Source of the DNA: Thiothrix caldifontis
GTDB taxonomy: Bacteria; Pseudomonadota; Gammaproteobacteria; Thiotrichales; Thiotrichaceae
NCBI RefSeq assembly: GCF_900107695.1
Contig: NZ_FNQP01000022.1
Coordinates: 6,092-52,378 of the forward strand
Direction: 5' to 3'
Length of the DNA stretch: 46,287 bases
Both the position numbers and the translations under genes were made by a program. The notes below the pieces were generated by a model. The model saw only the letters and a list, made by a program, of their open reading frames with translations, did no database searches and was not told where the DNA came from. Within the stretch, counting starts at the first letter, position 1; each line of letters starts with the position of its first letter. This document shows positions 35,410 to 45,122 of the stretch, one piece after another.

Positions 35410-36635
35410 TCAAGAACTGGACGACAACACCGAAATGCTATCGCCACTGACATTCTCTCCAAAGGCTAACACCGCCAGTCCGGCGGCTAAAATGTTATGC
35501 GCGGCGTTCACGTCACGGTCGTGGGTAGCGCCACATTCGGGGCATTCCCATTCCCGCACATCCAGCGGCATAGTGTCCTTGACAAACCCACAACAGGAAC
35601 AGCGTTTGCTGGACGGGAAGAACCGCCCAATCTCAACGTATGTCCTTCCAGCCCAAGCTGATTTGTATTCAAGCTGCCGGGTAAATTCCCCCCAGCCTGC
35701 ATCAGCAATGTGCCTAGCCAGATTTGGGTTCTTGACCATGTTCTTCACGGCGAGGTTTTCAACACAGATAACTTGGTTCTCGTTGACTAATCTGCGGGAC
35801 AACTGGTGCAAGTTGTCCGAACGGCAATCGGTAATTTTCGCGTGAATACGGGCAACCTTGTGTTTGGCTTTCAGCCGATTCTTGCTGCCGAGTTTTTTCT
35901 TGGCAAGACGGCGCTGGTACTTCGCAAGTTTAGCCGCGTATTTCGCGGTATGGCGGGGATTGCCGGATTTGAAACCGTCAGAAGTGACGAACAAATCCTT
36001 GATGCCAACATCTACCCCTACCTTTTTGTTGGTAACGGGAAGCAGGGTTGGCTCGAACTCACACAGGCACGATACAAAGTACCGGTCTGCTGGGTCTTTT
36101 GAAACAGTAACAGTTGAAGGGTTTGAGGGAAGGCTTTGACTCCAGTGAATAGCCAGTACCGGTCTGCTGGGTCTTTTGAAACAGTAACAGTTGAAGGGTT
36201 TGAGGGAAGGCTTTGACTCCAGTGAATAGCCAGCGGCTTGTCGCACTTTGCCAGCTTCAACGCGCCGTCCTTGTAGGTAAAAGCGCGGTAGGTGAACTCC
36301 GCCGACTGACGGTGTTTTTTGGATTTGAAGACGGGGTATTTCGCCCGCCCTTCAAAGAAATTCTTGAAAGCGGTTTGCTGGTTTCGCAAGCATTGTTGCA
36401 GCGGAACACTGGAAACATCATTCAGGAAGGCAAATTCAGGCATTTGCTTGATGGCAGTGAGCCGTGCGTTAGCACCGACATAATTCACCTTCTCTTTTGC
36501 CTGATAGTAAGCATCCATCCGGTAGCGGAGAATGCTGTTATAGACGAAACGCACACAGCCAAAGGTTTGCGCCAGCAGTTTCTCTTGTTGCTGGTCTGGG
36601 TAGAACCTGAATTTGTAGGCGCGTTTGACTTTCAT
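35410..36635 (-). pseudogene. tnpB: tnpB broken by a 77-bp tandem duplication
   Basis: Two overlapping frames encode one TnpB. The N-terminal part (from 36635, MKVKRAYKFRFYPDQQQEKLLAQTFGCVRFVYN) runs into wrong frame inside the duplication and stops at 36018. The C-terminal part (to 35410) carries the RuvC-like residues: Asp in VGVDVGIKDL, Glu in CVENLAVKNM, Asp in HDRDVNAAHN, and the zinc ribbon CSCCGF...CPECGA. Removing one 77-bp copy joins them into a single 382-residue frame, the normal TnpB length. TnpB is an RNA-guided nuclease; this copy should be inactive unless the duplication is lost. Confidence 0.93.
36080..36233. repeat. Perfect 77-bp tandem duplication
   Basis: Bases 36080-36156 are repeated exactly at 36157-36233. 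Since 77 is not a multiple of three, the duplication shifts the tnpB frame. The two copies show no difference, so the event is recent. The unit begins TACCGGTCTGCTGGG and ends GTGAATAGCCAG. Confidence 0.98.
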
Positions 36636-36777
36636 GCTTCACATTATATAGTTCAATCGTGTGAAGTAAAACCACAAAAGATAGCCAACGAAAAAGGAGG
36701 TCGCGGGAAGAGGGTTGGCTGACGCCGACGCGCTATCCCTCCCCGCCCTGAAGGGCGAGGTTTCTCGCGCAAGATAG

Positions 36778-37551
36778 ATGAATGCACAACAACTCTGGAC
36801 GGCCTACACCACCATTCTGGTCAAGGAAGTACTGCGGTTTGCACGGATTTGGGTGCAAACCATCATCCCGCCCGTGATTACTACCGCACTGTATTTCGTG
36901 ATTTTCGGCAACCTGATCGGCTCGCAAATCGGCGATATGGAAGGGCATCGTTACATCGACTTCATCACGCCGGGGTTGATCATGATGACGGTGATTACCA
37001 ACGCCTACGCCAATGTGGTGTCGTCGTTTTACGGTAGCAAATTTCAAGGCAATGTCGCGGAAATGCTGGTCTCGCCCATGCCGAATTGGATCATTCTGGC
37101 GGGCTTTGTGAGTGGCGGGGTGGCGCGTGGCTTGGCAGTTGGGTTAGCTGTTACCTTGGTATCCTTGTTTTTCAGTACCTTGAGTGTGCAGCATATTTTC
37201 ATCACGTTTACGATTGTCTTACTGACTTCGGTACTGTTTTCACTGGCTGGGGTGATCAATGCGGTATATGCGAAAAGTTTTGATGACATCACCATTATTC
37301 CGACCTTTGTGCTGACACCGCTGACGTATTTGGGTGGGGTGTTTTACTCGATTGCGATGCTTTCCCCGCTGTGGCAAAACATTTCGTTGCTGAATCCCGT
37401 GCTCTACATGGTAAACGGCTTCCGTTACGGCATTTTGGGCGCGTCGGATATGTCGATTTGGCTGAGTTACAGCGTCATCATGGGCTTTATCCTGCTGCTG
37501 GGCGGGTTTAGCCTGTATTTGTTGAATAAAGGCATTGGGATTCGCAGTTGA
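36778..37551 (+). CDS. yadH: ABC-2 type permease (YadH-like)
   Basis: This 257-residue membrane protein matches YadH over its length: RIWVQTIIPPVITTALYFVIFGNLIGSQIGDM, GLIMMTVITNAYANVVSSFYGSKFQ, FDDITIIPTFVLTPLTYLGGVFYS and LNPVLYMVNGFRYGILG. It has six hydrophobic segments and should pair with the YadG ATPase. The start codon lies about 17 bp beyond the left-end hairpin of the tnpB element and I see no Shine-Dalgarno, so its native translation signal may have been lost. Its TGA overlaps the TTG start of the next gene. Confidence 0.93.
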   Translation: MNAQQLWTAYTTILVKEVLRFARIWVQTIIPPVITTALYFVIFGNLIGSQIGDMEGHRYIDFITPGLIMMTVITNAYANVVSSFYGSKFQGNVAEMLVSPMPNWIILAGFVSGGVARGLAVGLAVTLVSLFFSTLSVQHIFITFTIVLLTSVLFSLAGVINAVYAKSFDDITIIPTFVLTPLTYLGGVFYSIAMLSPLWQNISLLNPVLYMVNGFRYGILGASDMSIWLSYSVIMGFILLLGGFSLYLLNKGIGIRS

Positions 37552-38795
37552 GCGTAATCATTATCGGCGGCGGGCCTGCTGGATTAATGGCTGCCGAACA
37601 GCTTACTAACGCGGGTTATGCGGTGGATTTGTACGATGCCATGCCGACGCTGGGGCGCAAGTTCTTGCTGGCGGGGATTGGCGGCTTGAACATTACGCAT
37701 TCTGAACCGTTTGAGGCGTTTTGCAGCCGCTATGCTGAACGTCAGCCGCAGATACAACCGCTGTTAGCACGTTTTGGGGCGGAGGCATTGCGGGCGTGGT
37801 GTGCGGAATTGGGGGTGGAAACGTTTGTGGGCACATCGGGGCGGGTGTTTCCCAAGGAAATGAAAGCTGCGCCGCTATTGCGGGCGTGGTTGGCACGGCT
37901 GAAACGGAATGGGTTGCGGGTGCATCCGCGTCATCGTTGGATGGGGTGGGATGCGCAGGGGCAGCTCATGTTCGAGACACCTCAAGATACAGTTACCGTT
38001 CCCTACAACGCCGTCATCCTCGCGCTCGGCGGTGGTAGCTGGAAAAAACTCGGTAGTGATGGCGCATGGGTCAACCTGCTAACCGACCGTCACATCCCCA
38101 TCGCCCCCTTAAAACCCGCCAACTGCGGCTTTCTGTGCGCATGGAGCGAACACCTCAGCAGCCGCTTTGCAGGTTCACCGCTAAAATCCGTCACCCTAAG
38201 TTTCACCGATCTTAACGGGCAAACCGAAACGCGCATGGGTGAAATGATCGTCACCGCACGCGGCGTGGAAGGCAGCTTGATCTACGCCTTTTCTGCTCGC
38301 TTACGTGACACGCTGGATGCCCACGGTTCAGCCACCTTCCACTTGGATTTGCTCCCCAACCACAGCCACGCTCAGCTTGAAACAACCTTGCACAAAAAAC
38401 CTGCTAATAAAACGCTAGGCAACTTCCTGAAAAGCCATTGGAAATTGGATGGGGTAAAAGCAGCATTGCTGTTTGAAACGCTGGATAAAGCACACTGGCA
38501 GAACATTCCACTGCTCGCTGCAACTTTAAAAGCGATCCCAATTACCGTTACTGCGACCACGCCCATTGACGAAGCGATCAGCACCGCAGGCGGCATACCG
38601 TTTGAAGCCTTGGATGAGAACCTGATGTTACGGGCATTACCGGGGGTATTTTGCGCGGGGGAAATGCTGGATTGGGAAGCGCCGACAGGAGGTTATCTCC
38701 TGACAGCGTGTTTTGCCAGCGGACGAGAGGTCGGAGAGGGCGTCATCCGCTGGTTAGCATCGGTCAGTGAGGCACGTCTAACTCCGCCGCACTAA
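37548..38795 (+). CDS. BaiN-like FAD-dependent flavoprotein
   Basis: This 415-residue protein has an N-terminal dinucleotide-binding motif (IIIGGGPAGLMAAEQL), the HI0933/BaiN family signature LAGIGGLNITHSEP and GRVFPKEMKAAPLLRAWL, NAVILALGGGSWKKLGSDG and a C-terminal FAD segment FCAGEMLDWEAPTGGYLLTACFASG. Function of this subgroup is unknown; BaiN relatives reduce bile acids in other bacteria. It starts at TTG inside the yadH stop, which suggests coupling. Its end overlaps icd by 32 bp in convergent orientation. Confidence 0.9.
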   Translation: MSVIIIGGGPAGLMAAEQLTNAGYAVDLYDAMPTLGRKFLLAGIGGLNITHSEPFEAFCSRYAERQPQIQPLLARFGAEALRAWCAELGVETFVGTSGRVFPKEMKAAPLLRAWLARLKRNGLRVHPRHRWMGWDAQGQLMFETPQDTVTVPYNAVILALGGGSWKKLGSDGAWVNLLTDRHIPIAPLKPANCGFLCAWSEHLSSRFAGSPLKSVTLSFTDLNGQTETRMGEMIVTARGVEGSLIYAFSARLRDTLDAHGSATFHLDLLPNHSHAQLETTLHKKPANKTLGNFLKSHWKLDGVKAALLFETLDKAHWQNIPLLAATLKAIPITVTATTPIDEAISTAGGIPFEALDENLMLRALPGVFCAGEMLDWEAPTGGYLLTACFASGREVGEGVIRWLASVSEARLTPPH

Positions 38796-41034
38796 AGCCC
38801 GGCATACGTGCCGCCATAATGGCATTCGTGAACGTCGCACTCGGACGCATCACCGCTTTGGTCATGGCAGAATCGGCGAAGAAATAGCCACCAATATCCA
38901 CAGGTCGCCCTTGAGCGTCCCTCAGCTCAGCCAGAATTTTCTCTTCATTTTCCGTCAGGACTTTCGCCAACTTACCAAAATGTTCCGCCATTTCCGGCTC
39001 TTCGGTTTGCTTGGCAAGCGCTTGCGCCCAATACATCGCCAGATAGAAGTGATTGCCGCGTGTATCCAACTCGCCTGTGCGCGGCTTCGGTGATTTATCG
39101 CTCAACAACACATTACCGATAGCCTCATCCAGCGTGACCGACAGCACTTTGGCTTTATTGCTGCCGTATTGTCTAGCCACCTGTTCAAAGGAAACCGTCA
39201 GCGCCAGAAACTCCCCAAGGGAATCCCAGCTCAGATGGTTCTCTTCCAGCAATTGCTTCACCAAGACCGGCGCTGTACCACCCGCACCTGTTTCATACAA
39301 ACCGCCGCCTTTCATCAACGGTACAACCGACAGCATTTTTGCACTCGTGCCCACTTCCATGATCGGGAATAGGTCAGTCAGGTAATCGCGCAAAATATTG
39401 CCGGTTACGGAAATCGTATTCTTGCCACGAATAATCCGTTCCAGACTGAAACGCATCCCGCGCAGGGGGGACATAATACTAATATCAACACCGGTCAGAT
39501 CATGATCCTTCAGGTAGGTTTTCACCTTCTTGATCAGCTCGTATTCATGCGGACGGTACTCGTCCAACCAGAATACCGCAGGCAATTGGGATTCACGCGC
39601 CCGTCTGACTGCCAGACCTACCCAGTCACGCACTGGCAGATCTTTGGTCTGACACATGCGCCAGATGTCGCCAGCTTCCACGTTTTGCTCAATCAGGACA
39701 TTGCCTTGATCGTCCACAATACGCGCCACGCCATCTTCGGGAATTTCAAAGGTCTTGTCATGCGAGCCGTATTCTTCGGCTTTTTGCGCCATCAGACCAA
39801 CGTTCGGCACAGTGCCCAAGGTGCGCGGATCGAACGAACCGTGGGTTTTACAGAAGTTAATGATCTCCTGATAAATACGCGCAAAGGTACTTTCAGGCAT
39901 CACCGCCTTGGTGTCTTTCAACTTACCCGCCGGGCCATACATTTTGCCGCCATTGCGGATCATGGCTGGCATCGAAGCATCGACGATGACATGGTTCGGG
40001 GAATGCAGATTGGAAATGCCTTTGGCTGAATCCACCATCGCCAGTTCCGGGCGATGTTCGTAGCAGGCATGAATGTCCCGCTCAATTTCTTCCCGCAACG
40101 AAGTTGGCAACGTGGCAATTTTTTCATACACACTGCTCATGCCGTTGTTGGGGTTGACACCCAATTCCTTGAACAACTGCGCGTGTTTTTCAAACAGCTC
40201 CTTGTAGAAAATCTTGACGCAGTGACCGAATACAATCGGGTGCGACACTTTCATCATGGTGGCTTTGACGTGCAGCGAGAACATCACGCCCGTTTCTTTC
40301 GCGTCCTCGATCTGCTTTTCGTAGAACTCGCACAGGGCTTTTTTGCTCATGAACATGCTGTCGATGATTTCGCCTTCCAGCAAGGAAACCTTAGGCTTGA
40401 GCACGATGGTTTTGCCGCTGTTAGTCACCAAATCCATGCTGACATCACAGGCACGATCCAGCGTCAGGCATTTTTCGCTGCTGTAAAAGTCACCGTGATG
40501 CATGTGCGAAACGTGGGTGCGTGAAGCCTGACTCCATTCCTTCATTTCATGCGGAAACGTTTGTGCGTAACGTTTGACCGCCGCCGGTACGCGCCGATCC
40601 GAGTTGCCTTCACGCAACACCGGGTTGACCGCACTGCCCAGCACTTTGGAGTAACGGCGCAGAATAGTTTTTTCTTCTTCGGTTTGCGGGTCTTCGGGAT
40701 AATCCGGCAGCGGGTAGCCTGCGGCTTGCAGTTCTTTGACCGTCGCTACCAGTTGCGGCACAGAGGCGCTGATATTGGGTAGCTTGATAATATTGCTATC
40801 TGGCTCTTGCGTCAGTTGCGCCATGATCGCCAACTCATCCACTACCTGTTGTTCGGCGCTCAGATAGTCGGCGAACTCGGCAAGGGTACGGGCAGGTAGC
40901 GACAAATCGCTTTTGGCAATCTCAATACCCGCGCCGGATGCAAAGGTACGAATAATCGGTAGCAAGGAGCAAGTCGCCAGCAGTGGCGCTTCATCCGTCA
41001 GCGTGTAAATTACTTTTGGTGTTTCATTATTCAT
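38764..41034 (-). CDS. icd: Monomeric NADP-dependent isocitrate dehydrogenase
   Basis: This 756-residue enzyme makes 2-oxoglutarate in the TCA cycle. It belongs to the monomeric class, seen from size and from segments such as [55 protein letters not shown] and [13 protein letters not shown]; this class is unrelated in length to the 415-residue dimeric IcdA. It is divergent from aceK, separated by 187 bp with two palindromes. Confidence 0.97.
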   Translation of the reverse strand: MNNETPKVIYTLTDEAPLLATCSLLPIIRTFASGAGIEIAKSDLSLPARTLAEFADYLSAEQQVVDELAIMAQLTQEPDSNIIKLPNISASVPQLVATVKELQAAGYPLPDYPEDPQTEEEKTILRRYSKVLGSAVNPVLREGNSDRRVPAAVKRYAQTFPHEMKEWSQASRTHVSHMHHGDFYSSEKCLTLDRACDVSMDLVTNSGKTIVLKPKVSLLEGEIIDSMFMSKKALCEFYEKQIEDAKETGVMFSLHVKATMMKVSHPIVFGHCVKIFYKELFEKHAQLFKELGVNPNNGMSSVYEKIATLPTSLREEIERDIHACYEHRPELAMVDSAKGISNLHSPNHVIVDASMPAMIRNGGKMYGPAGKLKDTKAVMPESTFARIYQEIINFCKTHGSFDPRTLGTVPNVGLMAQKAEEYGSHDKTFEIPEDGVARIVDDQGNVLIEQNVEAGDIWRMCQTKDLPVRDWVGLAVRRARESQLPAVFWLDEYRPHEYELIKKVKTYLKDHDLTGVDISIMSPLRGMRFSLERIIRGKNTISVTGNILRDYLTDLFPIMEVGTSAKMLSVVPLMKGGGLYETGAGGTAPVLVKQLLEENHLSWDSLGEFLALTVSFEQVARQYGSNKAKVLSVTLDEAIGNVLLSDKSPKPRTGELDTRGNHFYLAMYWAQALAKQTEEPEMAEHFGKLAKVLTENEEKILAELRDAQGRPVDIGGYFFADSAMTKAVMRPSATFTNAIMAARMPGFSAAELDVPH

Positions 41035-41057
41035 GTACAGTCATTCCTAGCGGCGTT

Positions 41058-41070
41058 ATTGTAATACAAT
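41058..41070. promoter_or_regulatory. 13-bp palindrome upstream of icd
   Basis: ATTGTA-A-TACAAT is a perfect inverted repeat 24 bp from the icd start. It shares ATTGT...ACAAT with the larger palindrome at 41118-41137, so both may bind the same protein. Confidence 0.45.
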
Positions 41071-41117
41071 ATTATATAAAAACCGCAATAATCGCCACAA
41101 AATCCGCAACAAATAAT

Positions 41118-41137
41118 GCAAATTGTCGACAATTTGC
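41118..41137. promoter_or_regulatory. Perfect 20-bp palindrome between icd and aceK
   Basis: GCAAATTGTCGACAATTTGC is fully symmetric and lies midway between the divergent icd and aceK genes. The core TTGTCGACAA resembles operators of GntR/FadR-type regulators (inference from pattern). No regulator gene of that family is encoded in the window. The rest of the 187-bp gap is AT-rich and should hold both promoters. Confidence 0.65.
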
Positions 41138-41221
41138 CGCCTTACTATCTTTGTTGCAGCGCACATAAATATTCCTGTAATATTCTGACCTCTTTCCTTG
41201 GATATTTTGGATGGGTAGGGT

Positions 41222-42967
41222 ATGGCAGAACAGGCTTTGCAGATCAATTCTCTTGCACGCGGCATTGCCACCACCATCCTGCAAGGCTTTAACCGGCACT
41301 TTGATATTTTCCAGCAAATCACCGCTGGCGCACGTCAGCGTTTTGAGGATGCGGATTGGAAAGCGGTGCAACTCGCCTCCCGCGAACGCATTATGTTGTA
41401 CGATCATCGCATCAAGGAAACCATTGCCCTGACCCGCGATTTGTATGAAATCAAGACCATCGACCCCAGCCTATGGCGCGAAATCAAACACTGTTACATG
41501 CGCCTGTTGCTGGATCACCAACAGCCAGAACTGGCGGAAACCTTCTACACCTCGGTGTTTTGCCGCCAATTTCCACGCCAGTACTACACCAACGAATTCA
41601 TCTTTGTGCGTAGCTCGATTTCGACCGAATACATTGATTCAGAAGAAACCAGCTACGTGTGTTATTACCCCGGCACGAGCGGTTTGCGCGAATCCATTAT
41701 CAGCATCCTCCACAATGCGGGGTTTGTGCTGCCGTTTGAAAACCTCGAACGCGACCTGCGCAATATTTACCGCGCCATCGTCAAGCACTACCCCGGCAAG
41801 ACAAACCGCAAGGCACAACTGAACTTCCAACTTGCCGTGATCCGCCACCCGTTTTTCCGTAACAAGGCGGCGTATCTGGTCGGGCGCATGATGAATGGGC
41901 GCGAAGAAACCGCCTTCGCCCTGCCCATTCTCAACAATGAAAACGGTGGTTTGTACATTGATGCGCTGGTGTGGGGGGAAAAGCAGCTTTCCGTGGTATT
42001 CAGCTACTCGCAGGCGTATTTCATGATGGAACACCAAGTGCCGTCGGCGGTGGTGTGCTTCCTGCAACAACTGTTGCCGCGCCGCGATACCTCGGAACTG
42101 TATTCGGCAATTGGCTTGCACAAGCAGGGCAAATCAGCATTTTACCGCGACTTTTTGCACCACTTGAAGCATTCCAGCGATGAATTCGTGATTGCACCGG
42201 GGATACGCGGCATGGTCATGATGGTATTCACCCTGCCCTCTTACCCCTACGTGTTCAAGATCATCAAGGACAAATTCGCGCCACAAAAAGAATTCACCCG
42301 CCAACAAGTCGAAGAAAAATACCAGTTGGTGAAACGCCACGACCGCGTGGGGCGCATGGCGGATATGCTGGAATATTCCAATGTTGCGCTGCCGCTGGAA
42401 CGTTTCGATGCCAGCCTGCTGGAAGAACTGCAAGAAACCTGTGCCAGTAGCATCAGTTACGACACCGACAATCTGGTGTTCCGCCATGTTTATATGGAAC
42501 GGCGCATGATCCCGCTGAACATTTTCATCGAAACCGCCGCCGATGATATTCTGGAATGGGTGATCGAAGACTATGGCAATGCCATCAAACAACTGGCGGG
42601 CGCGAACATTTTCCCCGGCGATTTCCTCTACAAAAACTTCGGGGTCACGCAGCAAGGGCGCGTGGTGTTCTACGATTACGACGAAATCAGCTACATGACC
42701 GAATGCAACTTCCGCAAGATTCCGCCGCCGCGTTTCCCGGAAGACGAGTTCCGTTCCGAACCGTGGTATTCGGTCGAGCCGAATGACGTGTTCCCGGAAG
42801 AATTCGGCACGTTTTTGCTGTCTACGCCCAAAATCCGCAAAACTTTCCTCAAATACCATCGGAATTTGCTGGATGCCCGTTACTGGCAAGAGAAAAAGGA
42901 CAGGATCAAAGCGGGTCAGTATGAAGATGTGTTCCCCTACCCAGAGGCATTGCGCTTCAAGCGATAG
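41222..42967 (+). CDS. aceK: Isocitrate dehydrogenase kinase/phosphatase
   Basis: This 581-residue protein phosphorylates and dephosphorylates isocitrate dehydrogenase to switch carbon into the glyoxylate bypass. It shows the AceK pattern: APGIRGMVMMVFTLPSYPYVFKIIKDKF (ATP-binding loop), RVGRMADMLEYSNVALP, YMERRMIPLNIFI, and GDFLYKNFGVTQQGRVVFYDYDEISYMTECNFR with the catalytic Asp residues. aceA and aceB, its usual partners, are not nearby; instead it is divergent from monomeric icd. recG follows after 12 bp. Confidence 0.97.
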   Translation: MAEQALQINSLARGIATTILQGFNRHFDIFQQITAGARQRFEDADWKAVQLASRERIMLYDHRIKETIALTRDLYEIKTIDPSLWREIKHCYMRLLLDHQQPELAETFYTSVFCRQFPRQYYTNEFIFVRSSISTEYIDSEETSYVCYYPGTSGLRESIISILHNAGFVLPFENLERDLRNIYRAIVKHYPGKTNRKAQLNFQLAVIRHPFFRNKAAYLVGRMMNGREETAFALPILNNENGGLYIDALVWGEKQLSVVFSYSQAYFMMEHQVPSAVVCFLQQLLPRRDTSELYSAIGLHKQGKSAFYRDFLHHLKHSSDEFVIAPGIRGMVMMVFTLPSYPYVFKIIKDKFAPQKEFTRQQVEEKYQLVKRHDRVGRMADMLEYSNVALPLERFDASLLEELQETCASSISYDTDNLVFRHVYMERRMIPLNIFIETAADDILEWVIEDYGNAIKQLAGANIFPGDFLYKNFGVTQQGRVVFYDYDEISYMTECNFRKIPPPRFPEDEFRSEPWYSVEPNDVFPEEFGTFLLSTPKIRKTFLKYHRNLLDARYWQEKKDRIKAGQYEDVFPYPEALRFKR

Positions 42968-42979
42968 TATACTCACGGC

Positions 42980-45064
42980 ATGAGTGAACCAGCCGAACCC
43001 GACTTTTTGCAGCAACCTGTCACCGCCCTGCGTGGGGTCGGTGATGCGGTCGCTGAAAAACTGGTGCGGCTGGGTATCTTGCGCGTTGCCGATTTGCTGT
43101 TTCACCTACCGCTACGCTATCAGGATCGCACCCGCATTTACCCCATCGCCAGCCTCAAAGTTGGGCAAGAAGTGCTGGTGGAAGGTGAAATCGAATCCAC
43201 CGAAGTGGTGCAACGCGGGCGTACCATGTTGCTGTGCTACCTCAACGACGGCAGCGGCACCTTGATCTTACGCTTTTTCCACTTCACCTCCGCCCAGAAA
43301 TACAGCTTGCGCAAAGGCGTGTTGCTGCGCTGTTTTGGTGAAGTGCGCCAATCCGGTATGAAGCTGGAAATGGCACACCCCGAATGCCATTACCTCAAAG
43401 CCGATGACCCCGAACCGATTGCCAACACCCTCACCCCTACGTATCCCACCACCGAAGGTTTGCAGCAACGTAGCTTGCGCCGCCTGATTGATTTAGCGCT
43501 GGAGCATGTGGAGGAGTTGCCGGATTTGCTGCCGGAAAGCGTGGTCAGGCAACACCATTTTCCGCCATTGGCAAACGAATTACGCAAACTGCATACACCG
43601 CCGTCGGGTTCAACGGTAGAAGGAATGCGCCCGTACCGGCTGATTTTCGAGGAATTGCTCGCGCATCAACTGGGTGTGCAACAAGCGCGACACGAACTCA
43701 AGCAAGTGCAAGCGCACACCATGCCCGAAACCAACCACTATTGGCGGCAATTGTTGCGTGCCCTGCCCTTTGCCCCCACGGGTGCACAAGACCGCGTGAT
43801 TGCTGAAATCACCACCGACTTGCAACAAACCGTCCCCATGAATCGGCTGGTGCAAGGCGATGTTGGGTCGGGCAAAACGCTGGTGGCGGTGGCGGCTGCT
43901 TTGCACGCGATTGCCAACGGTTTCCAAGTCGCCATGATGGCTCCGACCGAATTACTGGCGGAACAGCATTACCAAAATCTGGTACGTTGGCTCGAACCGC
44001 TGGGTATCGAGACGGTGTACATTTCCGGCAATCAAACCCCGCGCCAACGCCGCCGCAAAGTGGAAAATTTGCTGTTGGGCATCGGGCATATCGCCGTGGG
44101 TACACACGCCCTATTCCAGCGCACGGTGGAATTCCTGCAACTGGGGCTGATTATTATCGACGAACAGCACCGTTTCGGCGTGCATCAGCGCATGGCCTTG
44201 CGCGAAAAAGGCAAGCAAGGCGAGCATTACCCCCACCAGTTGGTGATGACCGCGACACCGATTCCGCGCACTCTAGCAATGACCGCTTACGGCGATCTGG
44301 ATTATTCGGTGATCGACGAATTACCGCCGGGGCGCACGCCGATTACCACCGTTGCCCTGAACAATGAGCGCCGCGATGAGGTGATTGAGCGCATTTCCGC
44401 CGCATGTCGCGAAGGTCGGCAGGTGTATTGGGTTTGCACCCTGATCGAAGAATCGGAAGCCTTGCAATGTGAAGCGGCAGAAGTGACCGCTGCGATGTTG
44501 CACGAACGCTTGCCGCATGTCGCCGTGGGGCTGGTACACGGGCGGCTGCATGGTTCGGAAAAAGAAAACATCATGCGTCAGTTCAAGCTGGGGGAAATTC
44601 AGCTTTTGGTGGCAACCACGGTGATTGAAGTCGGGGTGGATGTGCCGAATGCGTCCTTGATGGTGATCGAAAATGCTGAACGCATGGGCTTATCGCAATT
44701 GCACCAGTTGCGCGGACGGGTTGGGCGCGGCAGTGTGGCGAGTAGCTGCGTGCTGCTTTACCAACATCCGCTCGGCAAAACAGCACGGAAACGGCTGGAT
44801 GCGATGCGCACTACTACCGATGGTTTCATGATTGCGGATATTGATCTGGAATTGCGTGGCCCCGGCGAAGTATTGGGGACGCGCCAAACCGGGGATGTGC
44901 GGCTGCGAATTGCCAGTTTATTGCGCGATCAGCATTTGCTGCCAGCAGTGCAAATGGCAGCGAGGGAAGTGGTAGCGCATTACCCGGAGCGGGTGGAAGC
45001 GTTGACACAGCGTTGGTTGCAGCAGCCGGATGGCGAAACGGCAACGCAGTTTTTCCAGAGTTGA
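42980..45064 (+). CDS. recG: ATP-dependent DNA helicase RecG
   Basis: This 694-residue helicase remodels stalled replication forks. An N-terminal wedge/OB domain (about 1-180, LFHLPLRYQDRTRIYPI) precedes the helicase motifs: GDVGSGKT, APTELLAEQH, DEQHRFGV, MTATPIPRTLAM, ATTVIEVGVDVPNA and QLRGRVGRG. Length and motifs are complete. It starts 12 bp after aceK and may share its transcript. Confidence 0.97.
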   Translation: MSEPAEPDFLQQPVTALRGVGDAVAEKLVRLGILRVADLLFHLPLRYQDRTRIYPIASLKVGQEVLVEGEIESTEVVQRGRTMLLCYLNDGSGTLILRFFHFTSAQKYSLRKGVLLRCFGEVRQSGMKLEMAHPECHYLKADDPEPIANTLTPTYPTTEGLQQRSLRRLIDLALEHVEELPDLLPESVVRQHHFPPLANELRKLHTPPSGSTVEGMRPYRLIFEELLAHQLGVQQARHELKQVQAHTMPETNHYWRQLLRALPFAPTGAQDRVIAEITTDLQQTVPMNRLVQGDVGSGKTLVAVAAALHAIANGFQVAMMAPTELLAEQHYQNLVRWLEPLGIETVYISGNQTPRQRRRKVENLLLGIGHIAVGTHALFQRTVEFLQLGLIIIDEQHRFGVHQRMALREKGKQGEHYPHQLVMTATPIPRTLAMTAYGDLDYSVIDELPPGRTPITTVALNNERRDEVIERISAACREGRQVYWVCTLIEESEALQCEAAEVTAAMLHERLPHVAVGLVHGRLHGSEKENIMRQFKLGEIQLLVATTVIEVGVDVPNASLMVIENAERMGLSQLHQLRGRVGRGSVASSCVLLYQHPLGKTARKRLDAMRTTTDGFMIADIDLELRGPGEVLGTRQTGDVRLRIASLLRDQHLLPAVQMAAREVVAHYPERVEALTQRWLQQPDGETATQFFQS

Positions 45065-45122
45065 GACATCCTCACTTCCTGTTATGCTACCATCAGCAAA
45101 AGACAAAACAGCAGGTGATGTT

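Larger units (their letters stand above)
35372..36777 (-). mobile_element. IS200/IS605-type tnpB element between yadG and yadH
   Basis: A tnpB-only element fills the space between the yadG stop and the yadH start. Its right end (minus-strand reading) carries the hairpin AGGAATCCCATTCCT (complement of 35387-35401) followed by GGGAGGGGAGGATGTCA. The left end has the hairpin with arms around GCCCT-GA-AGGGC (36741-36760). Such subterminal imperfect hairpins without inverted terminal repeats are typical of IS200/IS605 elements. No tnpA is present, so it depends on a transposase in trans. Exact ends are uncertain by a few bases. The guide (omega) RNA would lie at the right end, near 35372-35560. 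Confidence 0.85.

Noticed and set aside
35410-36635. Two separate transposase genes at the tnpB locus
   Set aside because: The overlap is fully explained by the 77-bp tandem duplication of one tnpB gene.
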